From assembly GCA_039111635.1 (NCBI GenBank), contig JBCAQO010000014.1:62001-126000 (forward strand): a stretch of 64,000 nucleotides of DNA. Reading direction: 5' to 3'. The stretch comes from Heterobasidion occidentale. Taxonomy: Eukaryota > Basidiomycota > Agaricomycetes > Russulales > Bondarzewiaceae. The translations under genes were made by a program, and so were the position numbers. A model generated the notes under the pieces. That model had not been told where the DNA came from. It made no database searches and saw only the letters and a program-made list of their open reading frames with translations. This document shows positions 33,540-43,339 of the stretch, in pieces; the first letter of the stretch is position 1; each line of letters opens with the position of its first letter.

Positions 33540-35190
33540 GCACAGGATGCCGAAACGGACGTCCTGCATGACGTTAAACTGTGAAAAGATAAGAAGGCAG
33601 GGGAAGTACCTGACCATTTTGCGTTGCAGCCCTCCGGTCTCAAGACAAGGACAAGCATTCAACACTCTTGTTGTCAAGAGGTATTCTGACAAGCGAATCG
33701 GGTGTCCCGCTTGGATCCCCAGTTTTACAGGCCCTTTCCGCATTAGGAGGCCCTTAGGATTCACAACATAACCCTTGTACTGTACATGAATGATGCATGA
33801 ATATTGGTGGGAAATCGTGTTGCATACCCACCGTTGGGGAACGGTGGACCAACCTCGCTGTCAAGGTCTGACAGGTGTCTTGGACGTCCCACTTTGGATC
33901 TCCAGTTTTACAGGGTCGTTTCCGCATTAGGGGACCCTATCAAGATGCAGGTACATAGTGGCCACACTCCACTAGTAACCAAAACGGACAAATACATCCG
34001 CAACGATGTAAAACTACGAAAGGCTTGGTCCACAATGACGATAAACTAGTTATCGTCCGGAACGACATTAAAGCTACCAAGACCCTCGGAGCGTGGTTGT
34101 ATTCTGGCAGACGGTGGAAGTGAGGGCCTCCACCGTTGCGGAACCCTGCCGACTAGGTCGAGGCGCTTCCATATTCCATACGCCCTACGGTAAAAGAATA
34201 TGGGGTCGACACGGTTCAATTCCGTGCGAGGGGTTTGGGGACATGAAGCGGGTTGTCAGTCTTCTGACAAGACCACGACTACTCCATGGCGCTCCCATTC
34301 TACCCTTGAAGTCCGAAGCAAGGATTCCGCTTCAAGGGCCAGTCAAGAGGCAACTGGGATCGTGCCTCGTGTAGCGGACGTCCGCAATGACTATAAACTA
34401 CGGACGCCCTCCATGGCGTTAAACTAGGACTACCCTTACCTTACAGGGTCATGAGCAGTGTCCAAACATGAGATATGTTTTGACATTGCTGCGTCCGCAA
34501 AGACGTTAAACTATCACTCCTTTCGGCATAGGAGATGTCGATTGACATCGTTGTTGACACCACAATGTTGATCTAGTCCGCAATGACGATAAACTATTAT
34601 CCCTTGTTCTAGGGATCGTACTGGAGCTGAAATTACCGCTTTCAGCTGCAGTAGTCCGAAATGACCTTAAACTACCCTCACCCCGGAGGATTAAATCTAT
34701 CGAGGCTCGGAAGGTTCAAGCCAGGCGATAGCGGACGTCCGCAATGACTATAAACTAGTTGCCGTCCTTCATGACGATAAACTGAGCTGCCCTTCATCTA
34801 CAGGGCCATGTGAGTTGTGTCAAAATAGGCCTTAAAAGTCTATTCTCGCAACTCTAAAAGTTATCCGGTTTGATATAGTATAAACCGTCACCATCTTACC
34901 TCAATGGGAACCCTGTCAAGAAGGAGGAACTGGTCTACGGCCCTATGCGCATCACCGATGGATGTTCCGGCGCGCAGAAACACCTGCTGTCTTGTTTACA
35001 GGTACTCCTACGTTGGGAGATGGATAGGTCCGCAACGACCTTGGTTTAAACTAGCAGGGCAGTCCGCGACAACTTGTGTATAAACTAGCCTCAGTCCGCG
35101 ATGACTTAAGGATAAACTAGCGGACGTCCGCAAAGACGCAAAACTACGGACGTCCGGCACGACGTTAAACCACCAGGACGTACCTTACGC
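33540..35190 (+). repeat. Structured array of 21-nt repeats, element A1
   Basis: About 17 copies of the motif GTCCGCAATGACGNTAAACT plus A (clear ones near 34027, 34380, 34575, 34654, 34737, 35125). The spacers form stem-loops, such as CCATATTC/GAATATGG (34169-34203) and CCCTTGAAG/CTTCAAGGG (about 34311-34348). A second repeat type of about 45 nt, around CCAGTTTTACAGG...TTTCCGCATTAGG, occurs twice (33708-33755 and 33891-33940). Sequence and order are shared with A2 and A4. Confidence 0.8.
34169..34226 (+). other. Hairpin plus tRNA T-arm-like hairpin in element A1
   Basis: A perfect 8-bp stem (CCATATTC/GAATATGG) is followed 6 nt on by CACGG-TTCAATT-CCGTG. That second hairpin has the 5-bp stem and 7-nt loop of a tRNA T arm and fits a Pol III B-box (GGTTCRANNCC). 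The T loop is identical to that of the tRNA-Ala at 9018. Conserved at 22881-22897 and 55096-55112 (minus strand). I could not build a full cloverleaf around it. Confidence 0.45.
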
Positions 35191-35714
35191 TGACCCCGCA
35201 TAATTACCGTCAAGGTGGATACCATGGTCTATTCAAGAGACCGTGGGGTTCAAAGTCTATTCTTCAAAGTCCTTACCTTGTGTTCAATACGCGGAGCGCT
35301 GCTACATGCTCGCTCTCTTGTGAAAAACAAACTCTGGACGAACACTCAATCTCTAACCAGGACAGGCCACCGTATGGGGCTGACAGAGTTAGGGATCTTC
35401 AAAGGGGTCTTGCCGGACTCAAAACAAGTCAAGAGCACTGTTCACTCTTGATAGGTTGGTGGGCCTAAGCCTTAGTAAAGCGATCAACCCACACACCTGG
35501 AGTCCCCCTCGATACCGGAGATCAAGGAGATGAAGATCTATCCTGGAAACACTAAAGCATGGCCTTCGGCACTTAGAAGAAGAACAACACACCCATCCAC
35601 AGACGCGTTTCGATTCATCATATAATCATTCGCACGTAACACCTTTCTACATCGTCGCCAGAGAAAACACTGGCTTATCAAACCTACCAGGAGTCCTGGT
35701 CGAGTAGCTGCCTA

Positions 35715-35989
35715 TTGACTCTAGGAGTGTACTCACACAAAACGTACGGTGAAGGAAGAACACCGAGGGCAACACAATATTGTGGCGATATTGCCAAAGC
35801 CTGGATCAAACAGCTCAACGGAGACGGAAAACTCCTAGGCGTTGTAAACGACATAGGTCGGTCTTCGCCCCAGAAAACGAAGCCATATTGGGAAGACGCA
35901 TCCCAATCGATTTTGATGACCAGAAAGCAATTGTACGTGGAATGATGATGAAGCTCAAGCGAGTAGTCCCCTCAGGAGTTGGGACCTAG
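35715..35989 (+). other. Possible small ORF before the polypurine tract, element A1
   Basis: Frames here read SVFAPENEAILGRRIPIDFD and DDQKAIVRGMMMKLKRVV up to a stop at 35989, next to the polypurine tract. The same peptide frame is open in A2, A3 and A4, and several differences between copies fall on third codon positions (AAT/AAC, GTA/GTG, GAT/GAC). A second frame is also open, so coding status is unproven. Confidence 0.3.
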
Positions 35990-36000
35990 AAAGGGGGTAA
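35986..36000 (+). other. Polypurine tract of element A1
   Basis: AGAAAGGGGGTAA ends directly at the 3' LTR start (36001), marking plus-strand priming. Confidence 0.8.
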
Positions 36001-36134
36001 TGTTATGACTTGACCGATCGGGGCCCTTTGGGGTCGGTCTAACCGATGGATCAAGCATCACATGCTAGGTGGCTCCACTACAGAGCGTACATCAAGGTAT
36101 TCGGCATGTCCTTAGGAGCCGACAAGACCGATGG
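36001..36134 (+). repeat. 3' LTR of element A1, first part
   Basis: The first 134 bp of the LTR, ending in GATGG, where element B1 begins. Adding the inverted 458 bp at 47797-48254 and removing the 5-bp duplication gives 587 bp, against 588 bp for the 5' LTR. Confidence 0.9.
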
Positions 36135-36968
36135 TGTTAGGTCGGAGACCTATCACGTGCACCGATGCACGAAGGGGTCCCTAGGCTAAACCTCCACTGG
36201 TTCGTATAGTCGTAGACTCCAATGGATAAAGACGATGGATTGTCTTTGGGCTCTTTCGAGGAACTCGGGGTCGCTGTCGGCTTTGTTCTCGAATAGATTG
36301 AGAAGGTGATCTTCGAGGTCTTCTCGATGATGAGGAGGAACCGGATGATCTTCTCCTGTCCAACAGATGACACGAGGGGGTGTCCAACTGAGAACGCGAA
36401 AGGCAGCTAGTCCGGTATAGAAGCGGATGAGTAGAGGGAGGGGAGGGAAGGGAGACGAGTCCAGTGCTTCGTCAGACCGTGCAAAGAGTTTCTCAGATCT
36501 GACAGAGATCACGAAGCGTGGGCTAGGAAGGTAGCCAGACACCGGGTGCAGTGCAGAGATCAAGTGTATTACAGGTGAACGAGCTGAGCTTCTTAGAAGC
36601 TCATCTCGGCTATTTACATAAAGAAGTGTCTAGGGCAGGATCAAGATCTGGTCTGTGCGCTTCTCAGGTACCGAAGTCAACGATCGAGATCCGTAAGCTA
36701 GAATGCCTCATCGACCTGCCATGTATCCAAATATAGTAATCCGATCACTAATGTCCATCCACATCTTTGATCGATCAAGAACCAGGAACGGGGGTCAGGA
36801 ACCAATGTCTGTCCACATTGAGAATCAGGAACCAGAAGTCAGCGTTCATGCGTTAGCATGTAAATGGTAAGGAGTCATGGAAAGTGGTCCGAGTCTGCAA
36901 CAAGTCCGAAGCACTTGACCAGCCCATCCACTCACGTGCGAAGCACGTGTTAGGACGCGGTCCTAACA
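36135..36968 (-). repeat. 3' LTR of element B1
   Basis: 834 bp. In sense orientation it starts with an inverted repeat, TGTTAGGAC, 3 nt, GTCCTAACA. This is followed by CACGTGC, 3 nt, GCACGTG. The other end has GTGCA/TGCAC and TAGGTC/GACCTA repeats. The sense strand holds a 125-aa ORF (36563-36186). Confidence 0.9.
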
Positions 36969-36981
36969 CTACCCCCTCTCT
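36969..36981 (-). other. Polypurine tract of element B1
   Basis: Minus-strand AGAGAGGGGGTAG directly precedes the 3' LTR. The stop codon of the 647-aa ORF (36980-36982) touches this tract. Confidence 0.8.
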
Positions 36982-38923
36982 ATACAAGTCTTCGGCGTTT
37001 GGCAGGTGCACCAATGGTAGGGGCGGGTCTCCTCGGGTGGACTTCGTTGAAGGTGGGGATGTTCCGAGCGGGGTATCCGGTCCAGTTAGCGGTGTCGATT
37101 AAATGATCTAACGCCTGCTTGTGGTACCCGTATTCCTCAGCCGTCCTATCCATCTGTAGACGAAGGCGCCGGGACTGCATGCGATGCCTATCGTAGTCTT
37201 GAAGAAAACCGCGCGCCATAACGTCCATTCTCTGGCGAATGCCCGTGATTGGACATCCCACGACGAGATGGCCGGTGCGTCCGCATTCCCAGCAGTTACG
37301 AGTGGCGGGGTCGGTGGGTGGAGAAGGCGGGAGAGTAGGCGGGTTAGGCCAGACGTTTTCGGAGTCCATTGCGTCTGCAGGCCATCCTTCTTCAGTTGCG
37401 ACAGGAACGTCCGGCGACTGGGGGGAGGCTTCGTCGACAATGATAGGACGGGTGACGTCGTCGCCGAGTAGGGGGGGGGATGGGGACACAGCAGGGGGTG
37501 ACGGGGGTGGTACCGGTAGCGGCCGAAGTACCTGGCGATCCCGGACAACTTGTTCAGGGTCGTAAGGGGGACTGGTGGGCCGTATGAATTCGGTGGTCTC
37601 TTCATCGGTGGGCCGAAAGGGTTCTGCCGCCGGGAGATCGGGTTCGGTGTTAGCCGGGGGATCGACTGTCATGGGTTCCTCAACGTCGATCTGGTGAAAC
37701 CCCTGTTCCTGTATATCTGGTTTGGTCATGACCCAGGGCCTAACGTTATCCTCTGGGGTACATCCACCGGGCCAGTAGCACGCAATGGGGTGAACCCCTC
37801 GACTGTTAAGTGGGAAGGAGTGGGTCGGCAGTAGTCCTTTGGGGACGTACTCTTCGATCTCTAGCCGTGCTCCATTATGCCCCGCGAAGTGGAACCAACG
37901 GATTGTGTTCTCCTTGTAGCGGATTCGAGCAAGTACGTCGAGCCAGGCCTGTATGGTGTACATCTGTATGAGGACGGAGCTGGTGGTGAATATCCCTCCC
38001 AGTCGGAAATTGACCATGTCATTGCGGATGGCGGCGAGATTGATCAATCCTTTCATACGATAGGAGGTGACTGTGAGGTTAGCGAGGAGGATGGCTTGGG
38101 TCTGGTTGAGTGGTCCAGAGAACACTTGATAGGCTTGTGCCCAGACTGCCTGCTGTAAATAGAAAAGGAAGGCACGAGGGTTCTTCAAGCCAGGCTGGTT
38201 CAGAATAATAGGGGCCTCGTCCTCGGCGAGCGTGAGGTGGTAGATGCTATTGTTCGTCGACAGGTCCTGGTAGAGATGGATGTCGTGAAGGGGATTGGGT
38301 ATAGCACGGATCCGGAAGCGCGGGTTTTCGTTGTGAACGGCGAAGGCCAAAGGGGGAATAGCGATGTGCGGGTTCGGCATTTCAGCCGGGAAATGGGGAA
38401 TAACGAACTCTGTAAGGGGGTCGGTGACTGGGACGCCTTCCGACGGGATGTTGTCCTCACTGTCGTAATCCGAGTCTGTGTTGTCAATGAGCATGGGTGT
38501 GGTAGTGGGCGGGGAGATGGTACGGAGGATGAAGGGGTTGGGGGAGGAGGTGTTGGAGGCGTGAGGAGAAGTGGTAGCGGAAGCCATTCTGATGTTACTG
38601 AGAATGTAGCGGGGGGAGTTGTGTAAGAAAAGGTGTGTGGGGGCAAGGGACATTCGAGTTATAGCTGGGATGCTGAGGAATGTGTTCGTCCGATGCAGGG
38701 TGTCTTTTATACAACGGAGGAGATGCCAATGGTGGCAGCGGCGTGAAGGGATCGAGGACAAGGCGATAGCGATAGAGACAGCGGTGAGAGCAAGAGTCGC
38801 GACGACGGTATAAACGGCTACTGTGGACAGAGTGGGGTCGAAAGGGGTCATAGCCATTTGCCTGGCCATGCCAATCCTCGGTTGGTCTGCTTTTGTAGCT
38901 CCTGGTATGCTTGAGCCCGCCAA
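36980..38923 (-). CDS. 647-aa ORF between integrase and 3' LTR, element B1
   Basis: Intact open frame downstream of the chromodomain integrase. A hydrophobic segment at residues about 34-57 (VAVYTVVATLALTAVSIAIA) could be a membrane anchor. Residues about 145-165 are acidic (NTDSDYDSEDN). The middle looks globular (AFLFYLQQAVWAQAYQVFSG, FHFAGHNGARLEIEEYVP). A proline-rich stretch follows, then a CCHC zinc knuckle CWECGRTGHLVVGC near residues 557-570, a charged helix and a basic C-terminus (PAKRRRLV). I recognise no family. The knuckle suggests nucleic-acid binding like a Gag nucleocapsid; the position is that of env in other gypsy elements. That the frame is unbroken while pol is broken is notable. 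Confidence 0.65.
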   Translation of the reverse strand: MAGSSIPGATKADQPRIGMARQMAMTPFDPTLSTVAVYTVVATLALTAVSIAIALSSIPSRRCHHWHLLRCIKDTLHRTNTFLSIPAITRMSLAPTHLFLHNSPRYILSNIRMASATTSPHASNTSSPNPFILRTISPPTTTPMLIDNTDSDYDSEDNIPSEGVPVTDPLTEFVIPHFPAEMPNPHIAIPPLAFAVHNENPRFRIRAIPNPLHDIHLYQDLSTNNSIYHLTLAEDEAPIILNQPGLKNPRAFLFYLQQAVWAQAYQVFSGPLNQTQAILLANLTVTSYRMKGLINLAAIRNDMVNFRLGGIFTTSSVLIQMYTIQAWLDVLARIRYKENTIRWFHFAGHNGARLEIEEYVPKGLLPTHSFPLNSRGVHPIACYWPGGCTPEDNVRPWVMTKPDIQEQGFHQIDVEEPMTVDPPANTEPDLPAAEPFRPTDEETTEFIRPTSPPYDPEQVVRDRQVLRPLPVPPPSPPAVSPSPPLLGDDVTRPIIVDEASPQSPDVPVATEEGWPADAMDSENVWPNPPTLPPSPPTDPATRNCWECGRTGHLVVGCPITGIRQRMDVMARGFLQDYDRHRMQSRRLRLQMDRTAEEYGYHKQALDHLIDTANWTGYPARNIPTFNEVHPRRPAPTIGAPAKRRRLV

Positions 38924-39066
38924 TTAGAGTTATCCGATCGCTTCTGCTGTAGCTTTGATCGAGACGAGTCTATATTGGGCTTCTTTGGCTACGCTTCTCG
39001 ATTGTTGATCGTCGGTGGTGGCACTTTTGATCGAGGAACCAGGGGCGGCCTCTTTAGCTGCGTCAT

Positions 39067-40598
39067 TCATTTGTTGATCTCTTCCATGATCTGGGGGATA
39101 GCTAATCCTGTGGCGAGAAGCTTCTTTCCGATCGGATGCTTCTCGAGCTTCTTTCTGATTTGATCTTCTTCGGCTACTCTGTTGAGTTCTAATTCGATCA
39201 CCAGGGCCAGAATGGAGGCTTCCATTCCTTTGACTGCCCGAGGGTGCCGGCGGTAGAAGTCCTTTATGGCTTCTTGTGCGTTAGTGACGTTTGCCGCGGC
39301 TTCCCAAGAGTTGTCCGATTCCGGGTAGCCCTTCCATTTGATCAGGTACTGCAGGATCTTCCATCGTCCGAAGCGTCTAGCTCCGACAATGGCTTCGACT
39401 TCGAATTCTTCTTGCCCTTCGATCAGGTCCGGAGCCGGTTTAGAGTAGTTCGGACCATAGACCTCGTTTTCCTTGTAGGGCGTGAGTCGACTAGCATGGA
39501 AGACGTCATGAATGCGCTTCCAGCTGTTTGGCAGTTTCAACCTGAAGTTGACATTCCCTATGGTGTCAATGATTTCAAATGGCCCAAAGCGTTTGGGTCT
39601 CAGTTTCTCTGATGGGTGATCGGTGTGGATGTTCTTCCCATCAAGCCATACTTGGTCTCCTTTCTTGAAAGGCGGCAGGTTCGTTCCAAAACGGTCGTGC
39701 TGTATCCTCATGGCTTCGGCTGCAATTTCGAGGCTGGCTTGTGCTTCCTTCCTAGCACATTGCAGAGCTTCGAGGCGAGTGTCGGCGGTGGGGACATTCG
39801 TGTTTCCGATGATGGCTGGGTAAGCCCGTGGTTGATATCCATGGAGAAGTTCAAATGGTGACTTCTGCGTGGCCGAGTGCTGATGGGTATTGTGGGCGTA
39901 TTCTGCATAGGGGATTAATCCGGCCCAATCGTCCTGTGAAGAGCTGCAAAATGCTCTTAGGTATTGTTCTAGTTCCTGATTCATTCGTTCAGTAGCACCG
40001 TCTGTTTGTGGGTGATAGGCTGTGCTTAAAGCGGATTTGATTCCTAATTCTTTGAGCAGGGCTTGCGCTACTTTTGAAGCAAATTGAGTTCCTCTATCCG
40101 ATATGATTTTATCTGGCAGTCCATAGCGTCTCCAGGTGTTTTCTAGCAAGATTTTGGCCGTTCCGTCAGAGTCGATGGTTTTCAGGCATGGAGTTATTAC
40201 TGCAGTCTTGGTGAATCAATCGGTTACTACATGTAGCGAGTCGTATCCGTTTGATTCTGGTAGATCTGTAATAAAATCCATGGTTATTGTTCCGAAGGTC
40301 GATCTGGGATTTCTGTTGGTTGTAATGGTACCATGGTAGGATGTGTGTCGTTCTTGGTGGATTGACAGATGGCGCATCCTTCCACATATTGGTGAACTGT
40401 GTTTGATATTCCTGGCCAAGTAAATTCCTGTCCGACTAAGGCTAGAGTTCCTCTTTGTCCTGGATGTCCTGCTGCTAGATTGTCATGGTTTAATTTGATG
40501 ATATTTTGACGAAGTTGTTCGTTCCGAGGAACATATATTTTTCCTCGGTGAAGGACCAATCCTTCTTCTTCGTTCCATTCTTGTAAACCTTTCTTCAT
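39067..40598 (-). pseudogene. pol: Integrase with chromodomain, element B1
   Basis: The zinc-binding part is in 40598-40284 (LNHDNLAAGHPGQRGT ... CAICQSTKN). The catalytic core is split: FITDLPESNGYDSLHVVTD lies in another frame and is followed by a TGA where CGA would be expected. Frame 40149-39067 has IISDRGTQF, TDGATERMNQELEQY, QKSPFELLHGYQPRAY and a chromodomain (FEVEAIVGARRFGRW, YLIKWKGYPESDNSWEAA). At least one frameshift and one stop. Confidence 0.9.
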
Positions 40599-40636
40599 GT
40601 TTTGAGGTCCTAAGGTTTTAATCTTGGCTAGGGTTT

Positions 40637-42759
40637 CTAATAGCCATTCGTCTTTCCTATTTTCTTCAATGATTCGTTTCCGAGGTCGTCGTCTATTATG
40701 GTAACGCCTCCTCGTCCAGTTGCCCTAATGTGAAGTATTTGATGAGGGTCCCAACTGTTGTCTGTATTGATGGCATTGATTTCTGCGAAAGGTCTTCGGA
40801 TCTTTTCTGTGTTATTGAAAAGTTTGGGCTCCAAGAGTGTTTTGCCTGAATTGTCAAATTCCACCCCCTTTTTATGGTCTGGACGCCGTGACAGACCGTC
40901 GGATTTATTAGTGACTCCTGCCTTGTGCGTCAACTTGTAGTCGAAACGCGAGAGGTAGAGTGACCATCGTGCTTGTCGACGGTTTAGTTTCTGGCTTGAA
41001 CGGAACCATTTGAGGTTCTTGTGATCCGTCCAGACGTCTACCGGGTGGTCGGCGCCCTCCAAATAGTGTCGCCAAGCTTCAAAAGCTCGAACAACCGCCA
41101 GCAACTCTTTATCGTAGATCGGATAGTTGCGTTCTGTTGGTGAGAGCGACTTGGAGATATAAGCACATGGGTGCCATTTTCCATCTTTGGCGACTTGTGA
41201 TAAAACTGCTCCGGTGGCAAAGTCGGAAGCGTCGCATTCAATGCGAAACGGGTTCCTTGTGTCTGGCATAACGAGCACCAGAGATTCTGTAATATTCGTT
41301 TTAGCGTTTGAAACGCTTCTTCGCATGCTGGTGTCCAATCCCAGGTGCATTCCTTCTGTGTTAACTCAAATAGCGGTCGTGCTATTTTTGAGTAATCTTT
41401 GATAAACCTGTGATAAAAATTGCAAAAAACTAAAAATGATTGCACTTCCTTGACTTTTCCAGGGGTTGGCCAGTCCATAATGCCGGCCACTTTAATCGGG
41501 TCCATTTCCAGATGTCCGTGTGATATAACATATCCAAGATAGTCGATTTTCTTCTTGTGGAAGTGGCACTTCGAGGGTTGTAGGTACAGATCGTTGTCTT
41601 GTAAAATCTGTAAAACTTTTCGAACCGTTTTGATGTAGTCGTCCATTGTTTTAGAGAATACTAGGATGTCGTCCATATAGATTGCCACTAATCCAGCATA
41701 GATGAGGTCTTTGAAGAGGGCGTTCATCATGGTTTGGAATGTTGCCGGCGAGTTGGTTAATCCAAAGAACATAACTAGAGGTTCGTACATTCCTAGATTG
41801 GTGACGAACGCGGCTAGTTTCTCGCTTCCTTCTTTCATGCGTACGTTGTTATATCCTGTATCGACATCCATTAGTGAAAAGTATACGGCTTCAGCTAGAA
41901 GGTCCAGTAATTCTTGAATAATCGGCAAAGGGTACTTGTTCTTGATCGTTATTTTGTTGAGTTTGCGATAATCCATTACTGGTCGTAGTTTCCCGTTCTT
42001 TTTCTTGATGAAGAAGAATGGGGATGCCATGTGCGATTTGGATTCTCTGATGAATCCTTTCTGGAGGTTTTCATCTATAAATTTCTTGAGTTCCACTTGC
42101 TCTCCAGGGCTAAGACTGTATAGCTTGGGTTTGAGCGAGTGATCCATTCCTTCTTTGATCTCTATTTTGTGATCCCAAGGTCGAGAGAGCGGTAGCTGTC
42201 CCTTTGTTCTACCTTCGAAAACCTTCCTATAATTCCAGTATTCCTTCGGCACTATTTCTTCGAAGGATAGTTCGGGTTTCCCTTTAGCAGCTTCTTCTGC
42301 AAGTCTTTGCGAGTTAGTGTGCTTTGTTTGTTTCCCTGTCGATGCTTTGGCAGGTTTGCTTCCTTGTGCCGGTGTGTTGGCGTATGGAAGTTCCGTGGTT
42401 TCGGCGCGATGTATATCAACGCCTTCTTCGGAGTCGTTGTATAATTCTAATGCCTGTAATGTTCCCGTATCCAGGCATCTGACGAGATAGACTCCATCTT
42501 CTTCAAGGTCCTTGGAGGGAAGTGCCGGAAGTCCGTCACCGTCCTCCGGAACGTCTTCTTCAGCCCATGTCGGAACCTTATAGTTTCTGGTTCGGGCCTT
42601 CAAACGTTCGGCATTCAACCTTCGAGTTGTGAACTCCGGACTTGTAGGTATTGTCCGCAGATGTGGTACTGTGGTGTTTCCCACTTTCCGACCTGGTACT
42701 GCTTTTCCCGGCTTTTGCACTGGTATTGAGTAGTCGCCCGTTTGCGGTACTGTTTCCAT
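40637..42759 (-). pseudogene. pol: Reverse transcriptase and RNase H, element B1
   Basis: Frame 42759-41038 carries a basic N-terminal linker and RT: KKNGKLRPVMDYRKLNKIT, FSLMDVDTGYNNVRM, FGLTNSPATFQTMMN, IYMDDILVF and IDYLGYVIS. A frameshift at about 41290 moves RNase H to frame 41350-40637: IECDASDFATGAVL, DKELLAVVRAFEAW, VWTDHKNLKWF. In other respects the domains look conserved. Confidence 0.92.
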
Positions 42760-42891
42760 GCGCCGTATGCTTGGTTTAGGATGTCCTGGTTTTCTTGTAG
42801 CTCTTTTAGCTTTTACCGGTCCTATTTTTATTTGGCAGGAGGGCGGGCATCTGGTAAAATGTAGCCCGTAGGCATGCCAGTCGACTTCTGG

Positions 42892-43335
42892 TTATGTTCT
42901 AATAACCAGTCGGTTCCTAAAATGACGTCCTCTTTTCCTATTTCCGCGATATAGAATCTTGCTGATTCTGTATGCGACCCCCCTTTTTCGCCCAGAACCT
43001 GTAATTTGAGGTTGGCGAATCGTGTAATAGGTCCTCCTTTGAACTCGGTGTTCTGGACCGTACTGACTGGGATGGGGTGGGGTTTTGTGTGTGGTGATTC
43101 GATGTGCTTCTACAAAGCGAGGGTGCATGAAGATTCCGGTGGCTCCACTGTCCACCAGTGCCTGTGTAGCAGCTTTTCTATTCTTGCCTATGAGCATTGT
43201 CTCGAGTCGGAGTGATGGTGCACCATGTGATTTCATTTCCGAAAGATACAATACATCTGGATGTCCATGCTCTTGGTCAGTATCTTTACTGGCTAGAGGA
43301 GCGTACCGATTTCCTGCAAGAATTCTACTCTCCAC
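42892..43335 (-). pseudogene. Retropepsin region, element B1
   Basis: Contains the canonical aspartic protease motif ALVDSGATGIFMHP, unlike the DSA of family A. The protein frame shifts soon after (near TPPHPSQYG), and the frame does not join RT directly. Confidence 0.8.
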
Positions 43336-43339
43336 ATCC

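Larger units (their letters stand above)
31300..36134 (+). mobile_element. Element A1, 3' segment
   Basis: Continues the integrase cut at 20415: chromodomain, extra ORF, structured array, polypurine tract and the first 134 bp of the 3' LTR. Element B1 is inserted at 36134/36135 with target GATGG. The other half of the LTR, with GATGG as CCATC, lies inverted at 47797-48254. Confidence 0.93.
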
